Origin: Linanthus parryae
Taxonomy: Eukaryota > Streptophyta > Magnoliopsida > Ericales > Polemoniaceae
NCBI GenBank assembly: GCA_023055425.1
Contig: JALGPY010000010.1
Span: 50,714,165 to 50,778,164 of the forward strand
Length of the DNA stretch: 64,000 nucleotides
Direction: 5' to 3'
Both the position numbers and the translations under genes were made by a program. The notes under the pieces were generated by a model. The model was not told where the DNA came from. It saw nothing but the letters and a program-made list of their open reading frames with translations, and searched no databases. Positions 1-11,013 of this stretch are shown piece by piece; the first letter of the stretch is position 1; every line of letters starts with the position of its first letter.

Positions 1-842
1 ACGGTACAAGGAATTAATTTGAGTAATTAAAAGAGTTGTCACCCTCAAATAAGTGACTGAAATTAAAATACAAACTAATCTAATATTTTTTATAATTTTT
101 TTATCAATAAATAGATATGGAGAAACTAGGCTATCTCTAGATCACCTAGGGATGTAGACGATTTTTGAATTATCTGAATAACACATTAATTATATCATAA
201 TCAAGGCGGGTAATAGACTATGAAAATCTCATGTGGGTCTCATGTCATTTTACGTCTCGGTAGACTACAATCTCCTGTCGGTCTCATCCTATCTAACGGT
301 CCGTTCCATTAGGTTATCTACTGAAACGTTAGCGGGTCTTGTCGGTCCACCATTTCACGGAACAGCTGAACAATCCTACCAAATCTACCCACACTAGCCA
401 ATCCTACTCACTTCTCCATCCGGTCTCGGTGATTCAGGACTGATGTTCATATCTCAATTTAGCTAGATAAAGTCACTGTCGCGTACTTCACTAGCCAACT
501 AGCGATTCCGGTTAATCACTCTATCCCCATTATGAATTAAGCATTGATTATGAAAAATTTTATTAAGACAAAACTAACAATAAGCACGATTCATCCTAAC
601 GAATAAACCCTAGTTCATTGATTGTCAATTCCTATCTTAGTCGTGTAAATATACTAAGATCCTTAACAAGATTCAAGAACTAACATTCATTCAATAGAAG
701 AAATCAATAAGCATGAAACAAAGATTAAAAATCCGGAAAACTTCATCGTCTGCATAATCCTATGCTCTCTCGAGAAGCCTAGCAATGGAGTTTAGCTAAT
801 AGTAATCAACCAAACAAGGTACAAGATTTTCTCCATAACAAG
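1..842 (-). repeat. Minus-strand Athila-type LTR remnant, left part
   Basis: No gene is visible. The stretch resembles, in reverse orientation, the 3' part of the Athila-type LTRs found elsewhere in this window: a short block ending in a stop-like 'gttgtc' and AT-rich text, followed by Athila-style motifs such as 'cctagttcattgattgtc'. I infer that it continues at 18720-19185 and that the LARD at 993-18719 was inserted into it. The left end lies outside the window. It could be an unrelated LTR of similar composition; an alignment to 59565-61003 would decide. Confidence 0.4.
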
Positions 843-862
843 AAGAAGAAGAAGAAGAAGAA

Positions 863-893
<31 letters not shown>

Positions 894-953
894 AAGAAGA
901 AGAAGAAGAAGAAGAAGAAGAAGAAGAAGAAGAAGAAGAAGAAGAAGAAGAAG

Positions 954-983
<30 letters not shown>
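841..983 (+). repeat. (GAA)n microsatellite
   Basis: An almost pure AAG/GAA trinucleotide tract of about 140 bp with one interruption (aataag) near its start. It lies ten bases before the 5' LTR of the LARD and inside the presumed older LTR. Confidence 0.95.
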
Positions 984-984
<1 letters not shown>

Positions 985-992
985 GATTTTTG

Positions 993-2605
993 TGATAACT
1001 CCGTAGTGAGAGTTATAATCTATACTGATTCACTGCTAATTTTTGTGCGTTTTGGTGCAAAGTGATGAGTTTCAAGCCAAAATATGAGAAAAGGAGCATT
1101 AATGAGTTTTAAAGCTTAAATGTGAAGTTCGGGCGTTTCTTGCATTGTTTTATGTGTGATTTGATGTATTTTATCACATTTTATCCTCGCGGGTGTGTTC
1201 GTGTTGTGATATGCAGGAATAAGACACGCGTGGAGCATTTGGATAGAAGAAACGAGCTTCGAAAGTCAAGAAAAATGAAGAGAAGAGAAATTAGAGGAAC
1301 AAAAGTGACAAACCTTCACTATTTTGATGATATATTGAATTCTACACAACCTGCTATACTGAGAATGGTGCCAAATGAACGTAGACTCAAAGAGTTTTCC
1401 AACGGTAGGTCACAGTGCTCAATCAAAGGCCGGACGAGAAAGTTATTGTCTGGCGAAGACGACGCAGAAACGAAGAAAAGCTGGAAAAGTTCACTGGACC
1501 AGTGTGCACTCTTCGGGATGTATCTGGAGTTACATATACAAATTTTGGAGCTAGGCCTACGCCATTTGAAAGTATACACTCAGGACTTTCCAACGATATA
1601 ACATGGGCCCAAAATGAAGTCTGGATGATGGAGAGAAGGCCCACACAAGATCATATTAATAATTCTGTCCGAGAATTACAAACTAGAGGGGGTGAATTGA
1701 AAATTCGGCCAAAATGCATTAAAAATCGTGCCCAACCCTGCACATCACGTTTTTTTTGGATCTAGAGGCAGAGTAGGCTGCTGGAGATAAGGAAGAACAC
1801 GTTGGAGGAAGGCTTGGAGCTTGGAATTCGTCGTGAGAGAGAGGATTCCATCGTTTGATATCTTTTCGCGATCTTTTTAATTATTTTTTTATCATGATCA
1901 ACGTAAACTTGTCATTGTTGATTATGTATCGCAGTAGCTAAGTTTGATATCGGGATTTCTCAATGGTAGTTTGGGCTTGAAGCTGTTTTTGGCGAATTAT
2001 GAGTTTGATTCATGTTTTTCTTAAACTTAATTGATGATGTTATTGTTATCTATGTTTAATTCATGCTCTTAATCTATCTTGCTATTGTGAGATGTTGCAG
2101 TAGGAAGATCATAGGTAATTGATTAGTGAAAGCAACGAATTACCCGGGTAAATGAATTAAGCACATAGTCATAGGTTAGAGAAATCAACCACCGACTGTG
2201 AACGTTGAGTAGAATTAGATGATCGTCATTATATATTTTAGGGATAATTAGAACTTGGTAACTCGGTTGTAATTTGACCTAGGAATAGAAAGCTAGCTTG
2301 GTAACTCTGTTTATATTATTGCTCGTTTGGCAAATTAAATCATCATCTGTGTTTCAGAACGTAATTCGTTAACGGTGGAAACTTAGTGAACCTAGAGAAA
2401 ATCCTGATATATGTCTCATCACTTTACTCTCTTTATCAATAATTGCGTTTTTATTTATTTTTCTTAGTTATTAGAAAACTCAACTGTTTGCCCACAAGAA
2501 GTTAATCATCCTAATTGATTCACAACAAGTCCTCTGAGAATCGACAACCTTATTTTCCACATTTATTACTAGAGCGATAACTGTACACTTGCAGAGATCG
2601 TATCA
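993..2605 (+). repeat. LARD 5' LTR
   Basis: Direct repeat of 17107-18719, of equal length (1613 bp), with TG...CA termini. Both copies contain the same downstream block running from the 'aatcaaccaccgactgtgaacg' region through 'gcagagatcgtgtca'. ORFs here (1122-1601 and neighbours) recur, decayed, in the 3' LTR and are not genes. Confidence 0.9.
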
Positions 2606-2611
2606 CGTTTT

Positions 2612-2629
2612 TGGCGCCGTTGCCGGGGA
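2612..2629 (+). other. Primer binding site, tRNA-Asp type
   Basis: TGGCGCCGTTGCCGGGGA starts seven bases after the LTR end. It complements the 3' end of plant tRNA-Asp and is the usual priming site of Athila-like Ty3 elements. Confidence 0.85.
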
Positions 2630-2811
2630 CTTCAGTTGAATTAGTTAGAATTATTAACTTTAGAGAATTTTTTTGTTTTGTTTTTGTTCATTTATTTGTT
2701 AATCTGACCGGCTTCCTAGTGAATGATTGTGCAGACATCTTGGTGATCATGTGCGGGCAGAATTACTATGGGCAATCCTCGAGATATTCCCCGTAGTACG
2801 TCAGTGAAGAT

Positions 2812-3419
2812 ATGTACGCTCCTCCTCCTTCCAATCAAGAAGATGAGCGGATTAAATCCATATTGGAGCTCATGTTATCTAAATTGGATACAATCGAGGA
2901 AAGGGTGAAGAAGAATGATGAAATGCTTCAACAACTGGAAGGAATTTCTCGTGGAATGACAAATGCATATATTGACAATGAGCCAAGCAGCAACATTCCT
3001 GACTTAGTTGTGGAGTGCGAAGAGGAAGGCGAAGAACCTCCAGAGGTCTATGATACTGTGTCTAGCGAAGTATAGACCCTTGTGATGTTTCAGACTCGGA
3101 TTCGGACTCAAATTGGGATGACGTTGTGACACATATGCAGTTCGTGCCTCGTATAATTCCTGAGTCATGGTATGAGCGGGAGAGTGTGGAAATCGTGAGC
3201 TTATGTCCGGATGATATTGAAGATGTTTTTGTTGAAAAACAAGCTCGTAAGTGCGCCGAGGATGTGATGCTTCCATTTGTTGAGGATCAGTGCCTAGATG
3301 AAGCATGCCATGAGTCTAGAAAATTATTGCACGGAGATGAAAAAAGACCCCAATTTTATGCAATACATGAATTCCCACCTTTGATTCCACGACAAACACT
3401 AGGAAAAGAAGCAGTTTAG
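2812..3419 (+). pseudogene. LARD internal ORF remnants, gag-like coiled coil (uncertain)
   Basis: Two short open frames sit just inside the 5' end of the LARD. The first (2812-3075, 87 aa) has an acidic, heptad-like stretch (LMLSKLDTIEERVKKNDEML) that predicts a short coiled coil, followed by an acidic tail. The second (3126-3419, 97 aa) is in another frame and rich in E, D and C. A position just after the primer site is where a gag gene would lie, and Athila-type Gag proteins have coiled coils, but I recognise no conserved Gag or zinc-knuckle motif. A frameshift and stops separate the parts, so I treat them as decayed or non-coding. Function unknown. Confidence 0.35.
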
Positions 3420-3501
3420 GCGGCACTCCTCGCCATTACTGTTCCACTTGGTATTGTATTTCCACATGACCGGTCCTCGACGATATTGATTTTGAAGAAT
3501 T

Positions 3502-3514
3502 GGAAGAAGAAGAA

Positions 3515-3545
<31 letters not shown>

Positions 3546-3664
3546 AAGAAGAAGAAGAAGAAGAAGAAGAAGAAGAAGAAGAAGAAGAAGAAGAAGAAGA
3601 AGAAGAAGAAGAAGAAGAAGAAGAAGAAGAAGAAGACGAAGAAGAAGAAGAAGAAAAAGAAGAG
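3502..3664 (+). repeat. (GAA)n microsatellite inside the LARD
   Basis: About 160 bp of GAA/AAG repeat with a few interruptions (aataag, gacgaag, aaaaag). Read forward it gives poly-Lys and in reverse poly-Leu, which explains the long low-complexity ORFs at 3486-3866 (+) and 3399-3791 (-); neither is a credible protein. Confidence 0.95.
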
Positions 3665-3866
3665 GAGAGGTAGGGTTCATGATGTGGTGAATGAATTTTC
3701 GGGAAGACCGATGATCAAGGAGTGGAAGCACAAAAAGAAGAAATTTTTTGAGGCCATCTTCTACAATTTCTTTGCACCATATGCATCTCATGCATACTCA
3801 AGTGAGAAGAGACAAAGAGAGAAGCGGTGGTGGAAGAAGAAAAAGTGGAGAGAAAACCCGCCTTAA

Positions 3867-5150
3867 TCATATTTGAGGTAACTGGGTCGGGTCGTCGACC
3901 TTAAATTACAAGGCGCTTGTTGGGAGGCAACCCAACGTATTTTCTAGCTTAATTTAGGGAGTGAGTTTTTAATACAGTTGGGTGTGTTTTTGTTATTTAT
4001 TTTGGAGAGATGAGAGAGAGAGGGACTGACATTTGTTTCCAAAAGACATATTTGAGCAGGATATGGGAGAGTCGACCCCGGTGTGCCACGACAGACATGA
4101 CCTTCATAGGGGCCCGTGCATGCGAGTTGGGGATTCTCAAGACACATATTCTAGAAGAGGAGGGCAATCGACCCCGGTGTGCGAGTACACACTGACCGGA
4201 TAGGGAGCACAGTGGCACCACTAGTGCTTGGGGATTGCTTGGATTGGATTTCGTCCCCCCTTGAGGCGGTTGTGAGTATTTCTTCTTTTAGCTAAAATTA
4301 AGTGTTTCTTTTGTATATGTCAGCTCCATATCATCGACTGGTCATACACATTGATTGCTGAGTTCTCTTGCATGATCTCTAAATTCGTTGAGGAAAACGA
4401 AGCACTCAGTGTGGGGGTGGTTTATCTATCTATTAGCCAAAATGTTTGCATAGCCAGTTACATGTAGGGTGTTTAGGCTGTATTGTGAGTCAGTGTTGTG
4501 GTTTATGTAATGTTTTTACTTATACTGTCGTATTGTGTAGTTTATATTCAGTTTGCACTTTTAAATAATTGAGTCTACCCACCAACAAAGTAAATTGTGT
4601 AGAGTCAAAAAAATTTCGAATCTAAGCCTTGCATATAGAGTTAGGATTTTGCTTAAAAAAATAAAATAAAATAAAAAATTGAAAACCCATAAAAAGTAGA
4701 AAATTGAAAATTTTGAGAAAAGGAAAATGAAAGAAGCATAGACCTGTTTGATTTGGTGATATGTGAAACCTTTAGGCATAAGGCGTGAATTTTGACCGAG
4801 AGTGACATTTTTAGTTCCCCCTAGCAAGTATAGAGAGAATCTCATTACGTGAATGCCTACCTATTTTCAAACTAAACTGAATTTAAAAGCTGAAGTGTGT
4901 GTTGTTTATCTTTCTACAAGAGTTGAGCTTGGTGTGAGCTAAACAAGCCAAACGTTCATGTTGTCTGTCTTAGGTAGTCTCAAGCCCGCCTCGTAGTGAC
5001 ACACAGAACAGCTGTGCGAGGATGTGTATTAGATCACTCACTGCTTTTAGATCTTACCTTGTAGGACCACTAGAGAACCCTAATTGAACCTTGGATTTAT
5101 TGTTAGCCTCTTTGACCTAGGGAGACGATTCTTGGCCTACATCATATATC
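3867..5150 (+). other. LARD non-coding internal region, 5' half
   Basis: No coding potential seen. It contains a direct repeat around 'tcgaccccggtgtg' (about 4072 and 4168) and an A-rich patch (about 4650-4740). The copia element was inserted at its right edge, duplicating GTTAG (5151-5155). Confidence 0.6.
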
Positions 5151-5155
5151 GTTAG

Positions 5156-6585
5156 TGTTGGAATAGATGCCCTAGAGGCAATCTAGTTTAGTATGAATTT
5201 GTATATGGCTAGAAAATTCATTTATTATTTATTGGATATTTAATATAATGAAGTCCTTAGATTTACAATCGTGTTGTTTATCTTAAATATCCCTAGTCAA
5301 GTATAATGATCAAATGGGACAATCATCTATAGACTAGTATGGGGTTGGATTGATATGGAGATATCACGATCCAACACATAGGTGTGCATTACGGAATGTT
5401 GCACTGGATTGACCCATCACCGAGAAGGCTACATACATGTTATGTTGAGTCACAAGTGCTTCTCGGGTGCAATGGTATTGTCATCCTTAGACTTGAAGTC
5501 GCTAGATATTCTAGTTGTGGATCATTGTGATCTTGGTAGCGTTAAACGCTACACCGTGACTGGGTAGTTATAAAGGCGTGTACTGGATACAATGAGAAGC
5601 AAGCTTAGAGATCGTAGTGGAAGTAGAGAGGATTTGCCCCTCCCACATAACGGGAGCAAATATCCTAGGCCACTCGAAGGATAGTGCTTATAGAATGTCT
5701 GGCCAGACTCAAATAAATCAATATGGGATATTGATGTTATTTACACGAATAAGGCTATTCCATGGATCGAGAAACTATGGATTGGATATACGAGTGTGAC
5801 TTGTATGTCTCGTGTCCAATCCGGATATGGAGGTAAAGGGATGAGACAATTACTTGTACAAGGTTGTCTAGATGACTATTCTATTAGTTGGCTAGAATGG
5901 ATGTTTTGCTAGAAACCGCTCCATATTAGCAAATAGTTGCTACCAACTAGATAGAACCTATGGGGTCACACGCTATATAGAGTTGTACTAGATTTGGAAT
6001 TAATTAATTGGATTAATTAATTAGAAGGATCACTTTTCAAACCCTTGCAAACTTAGTAGGGACTAATTTGCAAGGAAGGGACTAAATTGAATTCTAGTAG
6101 GACTAGAATAAGTCCTTTAGGTAGTTAACAAGGAGTTGTTGGACTATATAAAGGACCCTCCTTCCTTCCTTCCTCATAAGTTATTCTCTTTAGAGATCAT
6201 AACAAGAGTGGGAGAGAACAAAGGAGAGAGAGAGCAAGCAACAAGGAGCCGACGCCGCCCCTTGCCGCCGCCCCCTCACCCCGTCGGCCAAAAGAGGGCC
6301 GAGCCCCTCTTTTTGTCTCGTTTTGCGTGATTCCTTCACCCTCCTCTCATTCCGGGCTAGCACCAAGGAGTTTGGGAGATCTAGGAGCAACTCTAGGCGT
6401 GGATCAACTATAGAGAACGTGACACTATTCGCGTTTGAAGTCATCAAGGAGAACCCAAAGGTGTGTTTATGATTTCTTACCTTCACTATCGTTATGCATC
6501 TAGACTTGTGATCCTTGGAGGGTTTTGCATGGTTATTTGTTTGATTATGCTTCCGTTTGCGCGATCCATGAATCAAAACCCTACA
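5156..6585 (+). repeat. Angela-like copia 5' LTR
   Basis: 1430-bp LTR, TGTTGG...CTACA, about 99% identical by eye to the 3' LTR at 14346-15774. It carries the TATA box and, near its 3' end, a GC-rich transcribed leader (about 6240-6310). Confidence 0.95.
6145..6152 (+). promoter_or_regulatory. TATA box of the copia 5' LTR
   Basis: TATATAAA within 'ggactatataaaggacc', followed by a CT-rich initiator-like stretch. The 3' LTR has the same box at 15335-15342. Position inside the LTR fits the U3/R boundary. Confidence 0.75.
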
Positions 6586-6586
6586 G

Positions 6587-6600
6587 TGGTATCAGAGCCA
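6587..6600 (+). other. Primer binding site, initiator tRNA-Met type
   Basis: TGGTATCAGAGCCA begins two bases after the 5' LTR; this is the standard copia primer site for initiator tRNA-Met. Confidence 0.95.
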
Positions 6601-8267
6601 CAGGTCATAGAGCATAAACGTAGTTTATGTGTTACATTCTTGTTGTTTTACACCTTAATTTCTTGTTTATCGCGTAAAACAAGACAAATCAAGCATGGGA
6701 TGCAATTTGTCAACAATTACCCATAACAAGATCCAATTTTTTGCATTGGATGCATGAATTGGTGAGTTTGAGAAATTTTAGGATCTTAGATCTAGGGTTT
6801 GGGCATCCTTGGGGAAGAAGGAGTTCTCCCAAAACAAGGAAACAACCAAACTTGGGCTCCAAGCAAGGAGGTTGTTTCCAAAACAACCTCCATAAGGAGG
6901 TTCGGCCCCCTAGGGGACCGCCCCCTTGCTTGCCGCCCAAGATTGGCCGCCCTAAGGGGCCGGGCGGCCCTAACCCGCGGGCCTAGCTTGCGGGTTTTGG
7001 GCCGGGCCGGCCCTAGGGCCTTATGGTTCACTTTGTTGGGCCCGGGCAATTGGATTGTTGGGCCCATGGACCGTTTTCACCCTAGAAATCCTAAAATCAA
7101 TTAAAATTGACCAAGCGCGTTAAAATTGGATTTTAAATGTTTATGTGCAAATCGCATGGTGATTGGATATGGCCTTAGGATGTGGTTTGATGTGGATGTT
7201 TAATTTTGTGGTTTGGTTTTACGGCCTGCGAGCTGATCAATTAATTGTAATAATTAATTAGGGTATTATGGCCTGCGCGCCATTTTTTTCTCAACTTGTG
7301 AGATTTATTTTATTTAGTATAGATATTAGCTAGTGCTAGATAAAGTAGATTGTTAGCCAAGATTGAAGAAAAAGAAGCCCAAAGCCAAAGAAGCCACAAA
7401 AGATGGAGCATGGAGCATGGAGCATACCACATGACTATGAAGGATGGACCAAAAGATCAAGACGCATGGAGATGTGTTTGCTTAGGGTTCATAGATAATT
7501 CCATTGGCTTGGAATTATCTTAGTCTAGAAAAGGCCATATCCACATCACGTTTAATTTCTGTTTTGTGGTTGTTTATTTATTGTCTTATTATTTGTGTGG
7601 TTGGTGTATGGATGATGCATGCAATTAGGATAATAAGATAATTAGACAGCCCAGATCTATTATTTGGAGTTGTGCCCAAACTCAAATAGATAGATTAGTT
7701 GATATTGATCAACAAAACAATTAAAATTGAATTGAAAAATCCCTCAAAAATCAATATTGTGTTCTTGCCTTCTCGTTATTTAAACACTCATTATCATCAC
7801 TATTTATCAAGTTCGTGCGTGCCAAAGCATGGCGACTTGGTTCATAATGATGGAATGCGATGGCACGTAACAATGTGCAATTGTTTAGATAAGAGGTTGA
7901 ACACAACTAGGCTATTAATTTGATTAAGAAACCTAGAGGAAATCAATTGGGATTATCCATATGGATGGATAAATAAGGAGTTATTTGCCCGATTGAACCA
8001 AGAGTTGCATATGGGATGCAATTGGAAATCGTTCCTACCTAGAAGTAATCAAATTATGGGTGACTTGCCAAAGCAAGCTCATAAGGAGATGAAAAGGTGG
8101 ATCTTGGCCCACTAGAAAATATAATGATATTTTCCGCATTAATATCTTGAGGGTTATTAATCCGTAGAAAAATAGTGGGAGCTATATTTAATAAACTAGC
8201 CATTATTAAATATAGTCAAAATTCACAAATACTAAAACTTGTGTATTTTCCTTTTGTAGAATTCCAA
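6601..8267 (+). other. Long untranslated leader of the copia element
   Basis: 1.67 kb between primer site and gag start with no credible coding frame. It has a strongly GC-rich patch (about 6900-7030, many GGCC/GGGCC runs) where spurious ORFs appear on both strands. Long leaders of this kind, involved in packaging and dimerisation, are usual in BARE/Angela elements. Confidence 0.7.
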
Positions 8268-9854
8268 ATGGCAAACAACTCATCGAGTTCACAACATTCC
8301 CTACGATCTGTCCTTGAGAAGGACAAGCTCTCTGGAACCAACTTTCTTGATTGGTACAGAAACTTGAGAATTGTTCTCAAGCAAGAGAAGAAACTGTACG
8401 CAATAGAGGAGCATGTTCCAGAAGGTCCAGAGAACCAGACACCTGTTGCCTTAAAAGCGTATCAAAAGCGTGTTGATGACGCTAATGATGCAGCCTGCCT
8501 AATGCTTTGCACCATGACCTCTGAGCTTCAGAAGCAACATGAGAACATGAATGCTGTCGATATGATCGAACATCTAAAGCAGCTCTTCCAAGAGCAGGCG
8601 AGGGTAGAAAGGTATGAGGTCTCAAAGGCACTGTTCAAATGTCATCTGGCAGAAGGGAACCCGGTGGGACCCCATGTACTCCGAATGATCGGGTACTTGG
8701 AGAATCTCGCCCGGCTTGGGTTCCCGGTCAGCCAAGAGTTGGCAACCGATCTCGTGTTGCAATCGTTGCCCGAGAGTTATGGACAGTTCATTATGAACTA
8801 TAACATGAACGAGATCGTTAAACCAGTGCCAGATTTGCTCAACATGTTGAGAACGGCTGAACAGAGCATCAACAAGGGTAAGGGCAAGGCCATTATGATG
8901 GTGCATAAAGGAAATGGCAAAAAGTTTGCCTCTTCCTCCAAGGGCAAAGGCAAGTCAGTTGCCAAGTCCAAGGAACAAGCCCTTAAGCCTGTTGGTGGGA
9001 TTGCCAAGGTCGTGACTAAGGGTGAGTGTCACTACTGCAGTCAACCTGGACACTGGAGGAGGAACTGCCCAAAATATCTGGAGGACAAGAGGCTTGGAAT
9101 AGTGATTCCACCACCACCAGGTATTTTTGTTGTAGATGTCAATTTAACTGTCTCTACATCATGGGTATTAGATACTGGATGTGGATCTCATATATGTCGA
9201 AATATGCAGGATCTAAAGAGAAGTAAAAGATTGGCTAAAGGGGAGGTAGATCTGCGCGTTGGGAATGGAGCAAAGGTTGCTGCGTTGGCCATAGGCGTGT
9301 GCGAGCTATCTCTGCCTTCAGGATTAGTTTTAGAATTAAATAATTGCTATTTTGTGCCTGCTATGAGCAGAAACATTATTTCTATTTCTTGTTTGGACAA
9401 GGAAGGTTTTATTATTTCAATAAAGAACAATTGTTGTTCCTTTTATTTGAATAATATTCACTATTTTAGTGCGCAATTATTTAATGGACTTTATGTCCTT
9501 GATCTAAGCAATCCTGTCTACAACATTAATACCAAGCGGATTAAAATAAATGATTTAAATCCTGCTTATTTATGGCATTGTCGTTTAGGCCACATAAATG
9601 AGAAACGTGTATCTAGACTCCATAAGGATGGATTACTAGACTCATTTGATTTTGAATCATATGAGACATGTGAGGCTTGTTTATTGGGAAAAATGACAAA
9701 GTCCCCTTTCAATAAGAAAGGTGAGAGGACTAGTGAGCAATTGGCGCTCATACATACCGATGTGTGTGGGCCATTTGCCACGCCTGCCAGGGGTGGTTAT
9801 GTCTACTTCATTACATTTACTGATGATTACAGTAGATATGGATTTGTGTACCTT
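8268..9854 (+). pseudogene. Copia gag-pol, part 1: Gag, protease, integrase N-terminus
   Basis: The frame opens at ATG 8268 (MANNSSSSQH...); an upstream in-frame ATG at 8175 exists but lacks Gag similarity. Gag covers about the first 240 residues, followed by a basic linker and a CCHC zinc knuckle CHYCSQPGHWRRNC near 9028-9069. The aspartic protease follows with WVLDTGCGSHIC (D-T/S-G type). Then come the GAG-pre-integrase motif (LWHCRLGHINEKR) with the paired cysteines of the HHCC zinc domain, and the start of the integrase core (HTDVCGPF, first catalytic Asp; DDYSRYGFVYL, second region). The frame stops only because the solo LTR begins at 9855 and supplies TGA. Removing that insertion restores the same frame at 11968. 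In the source cell this polyprotein would build virus-like particles and integrate cDNA; here it is dead. Confidence 0.93.
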
Positions 9855-10337
9855 TGATAACTCTCATTTATGAGTTATCGGTGAGCTTATCTTATAATTT
9901 AAAAAGTTGAGTTTCCATATGATTGAGCACGTTTTAGCCGACGAAGCCTCTGTAGTATGAAAAAGATGAGTTTGAGCTTAATTGTGAAATCCGGGCGTTT
10001 TCGTGCATAAATAGATATTAAATGACATCTATAATCGCTTGGTATAGTTGTTCATGTTGTTTTTATAGGAATGGATGCTTAGCGGTTGATTTGAGGCATG
10101 AAACGAACTTCGGAAGCAACGAGAGCTAAAGCGGAGTAAAGTGACGCAAAGTTGGAGAAGCTAGAATGACCAGTCTCCACTATTTCGATTATATTTTGAT
10201 TTCTACAATGAATTTTGGAGTGAGACCGGCGGCAAATGAAAGTATACTTCAAGAGCTTTCCAACGATAGGTCACGGAGCTAAATCGGAGATCGGACGAAG
10301 AAGTTACGACGTTTTGAAGTTGGAGCTGTCGCTGATG

Positions 10338-10920
10338 TGCGTTCAGACGCACGGGTCCTGCGTTCAGACGCACATGTGCGTTCAAACGCACATTCTGCGT
10401 TCAAACGCAACCCCAAAGTCAAAAATAACTTATGTCCGCATGCAAGATTGGTGGCCAAACGCAAAAACTGAGTCCCGGAGGCCGAAAAATGGCGAAAATT
10501 GGCTAAACCCAAGAAAGTGCAGAAAATTGGCTAAGTGTGTGCGTTCAAACGCACATTGTGCGTTCAAACGCACAACACAGTGCAGACAGGGAAAACAGGA
10601 CGGAAAAATGACTAAGTATGTGCGTTCAAACGCACATCCTGCGTTCAAACGCAGGAAACTTCAAATTTCAGAAAGGTCAGAATCAGGCAGAAATCAACCA
10701 GAAGACTAAGTATGTGCGTTCAAACGCACATTGTGCGTTCAAACGCACACCCAAAAAGTCAACGGAAGTCAAAGTCAAAAAGTCAACTCTCAAAATGTGC
10801 GTTCAAACGCAGCCTTTGTGCGTTCAAACGCAGGTCAAGATTTTCAGAATTTCTGAAGACGGTGGAAAAAGTCAAACTTCGTCAGAAAAGTCAAAGTCAG
10901 CAGATGTGCGTTCAGACGCA
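10338..10920 (+). promoter_or_regulatory. Array of 13 palindromes TGCGTTCARACGCA in paired spacing
   Basis: Copies start at 10338, 10359, 10377, 10396, 10540, 10559, 10621, 10640, 10715, 10734, 10798, 10819 and 10907. Each is an inverted repeat TGCGT(T)-(A)ACGCA around a short centre. Twelve form six pairs spaced 19 or 21 bp start to start, close to two helical turns, and later pairs recur about every 80-95 bp. The array ends about 86 bp before the TATA box, where an enhancer would sit. Many AGTCAA (W-box core in reverse) motifs lie between the later pairs. I infer a multimerised binding site for a dimeric factor; an RNA hairpin role is the alternative. Confidence 0.7.
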
Positions 10921-11005
10921 GGACAGGATTTCCAGAAGCTTCCCAGGGCGGCTTAGACATGGGCAGAATAGGAATTTCAGCACAGGATTAGGGAAACTTC
11001 AGTAG

Positions 11006-11013
11006 TATATAAA
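11006..11013 (+). promoter_or_regulatory. TATA box of the solo LTR
   Basis: TATATAAA in 'gtagtatataaagcagc', just downstream of the palindrome array and upstream of a CACAGACA-rich leader. Confidence 0.65.

Noticed and set aside
1122..1765. 116-159 aa ORFs in the LARD LTR
   Set aside because: They lie in an LTR, the counterpart in the 3' LTR is altered in frame and length, and no protein family is recognised.
3399..3866. Poly-Lys (+) and poly-Leu (-) proteins
   Set aside because: Pure translation of the GAA microsatellite.
5382..6576. Small ORFs duplicated at 14572-15676
   Set aside because: Both sets are the copia LTRs; identity reflects the direct repeat, not conserved genes.
6710..7104. 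Four overlapping GC-rich ORFs on both strands
   Set aside because: They come from a GC-rich stretch of the copia leader; absence of stops is a composition effect.
10338..10920. CRISPR-like array of short repeats
   Set aside because: Repeats are 14 bp, come in 19-21 bp pairs with irregular larger gaps, and lie in a plant LTR; no cas genes or constant spacer length.
10236..11005. Several ORFs with repeated CVQTH/RSNA words on both strands
   Set aside because: They are readings of the palindrome array in the solo LTR; the sequence repeats at DNA level, not by codon, and stops differ between frames.
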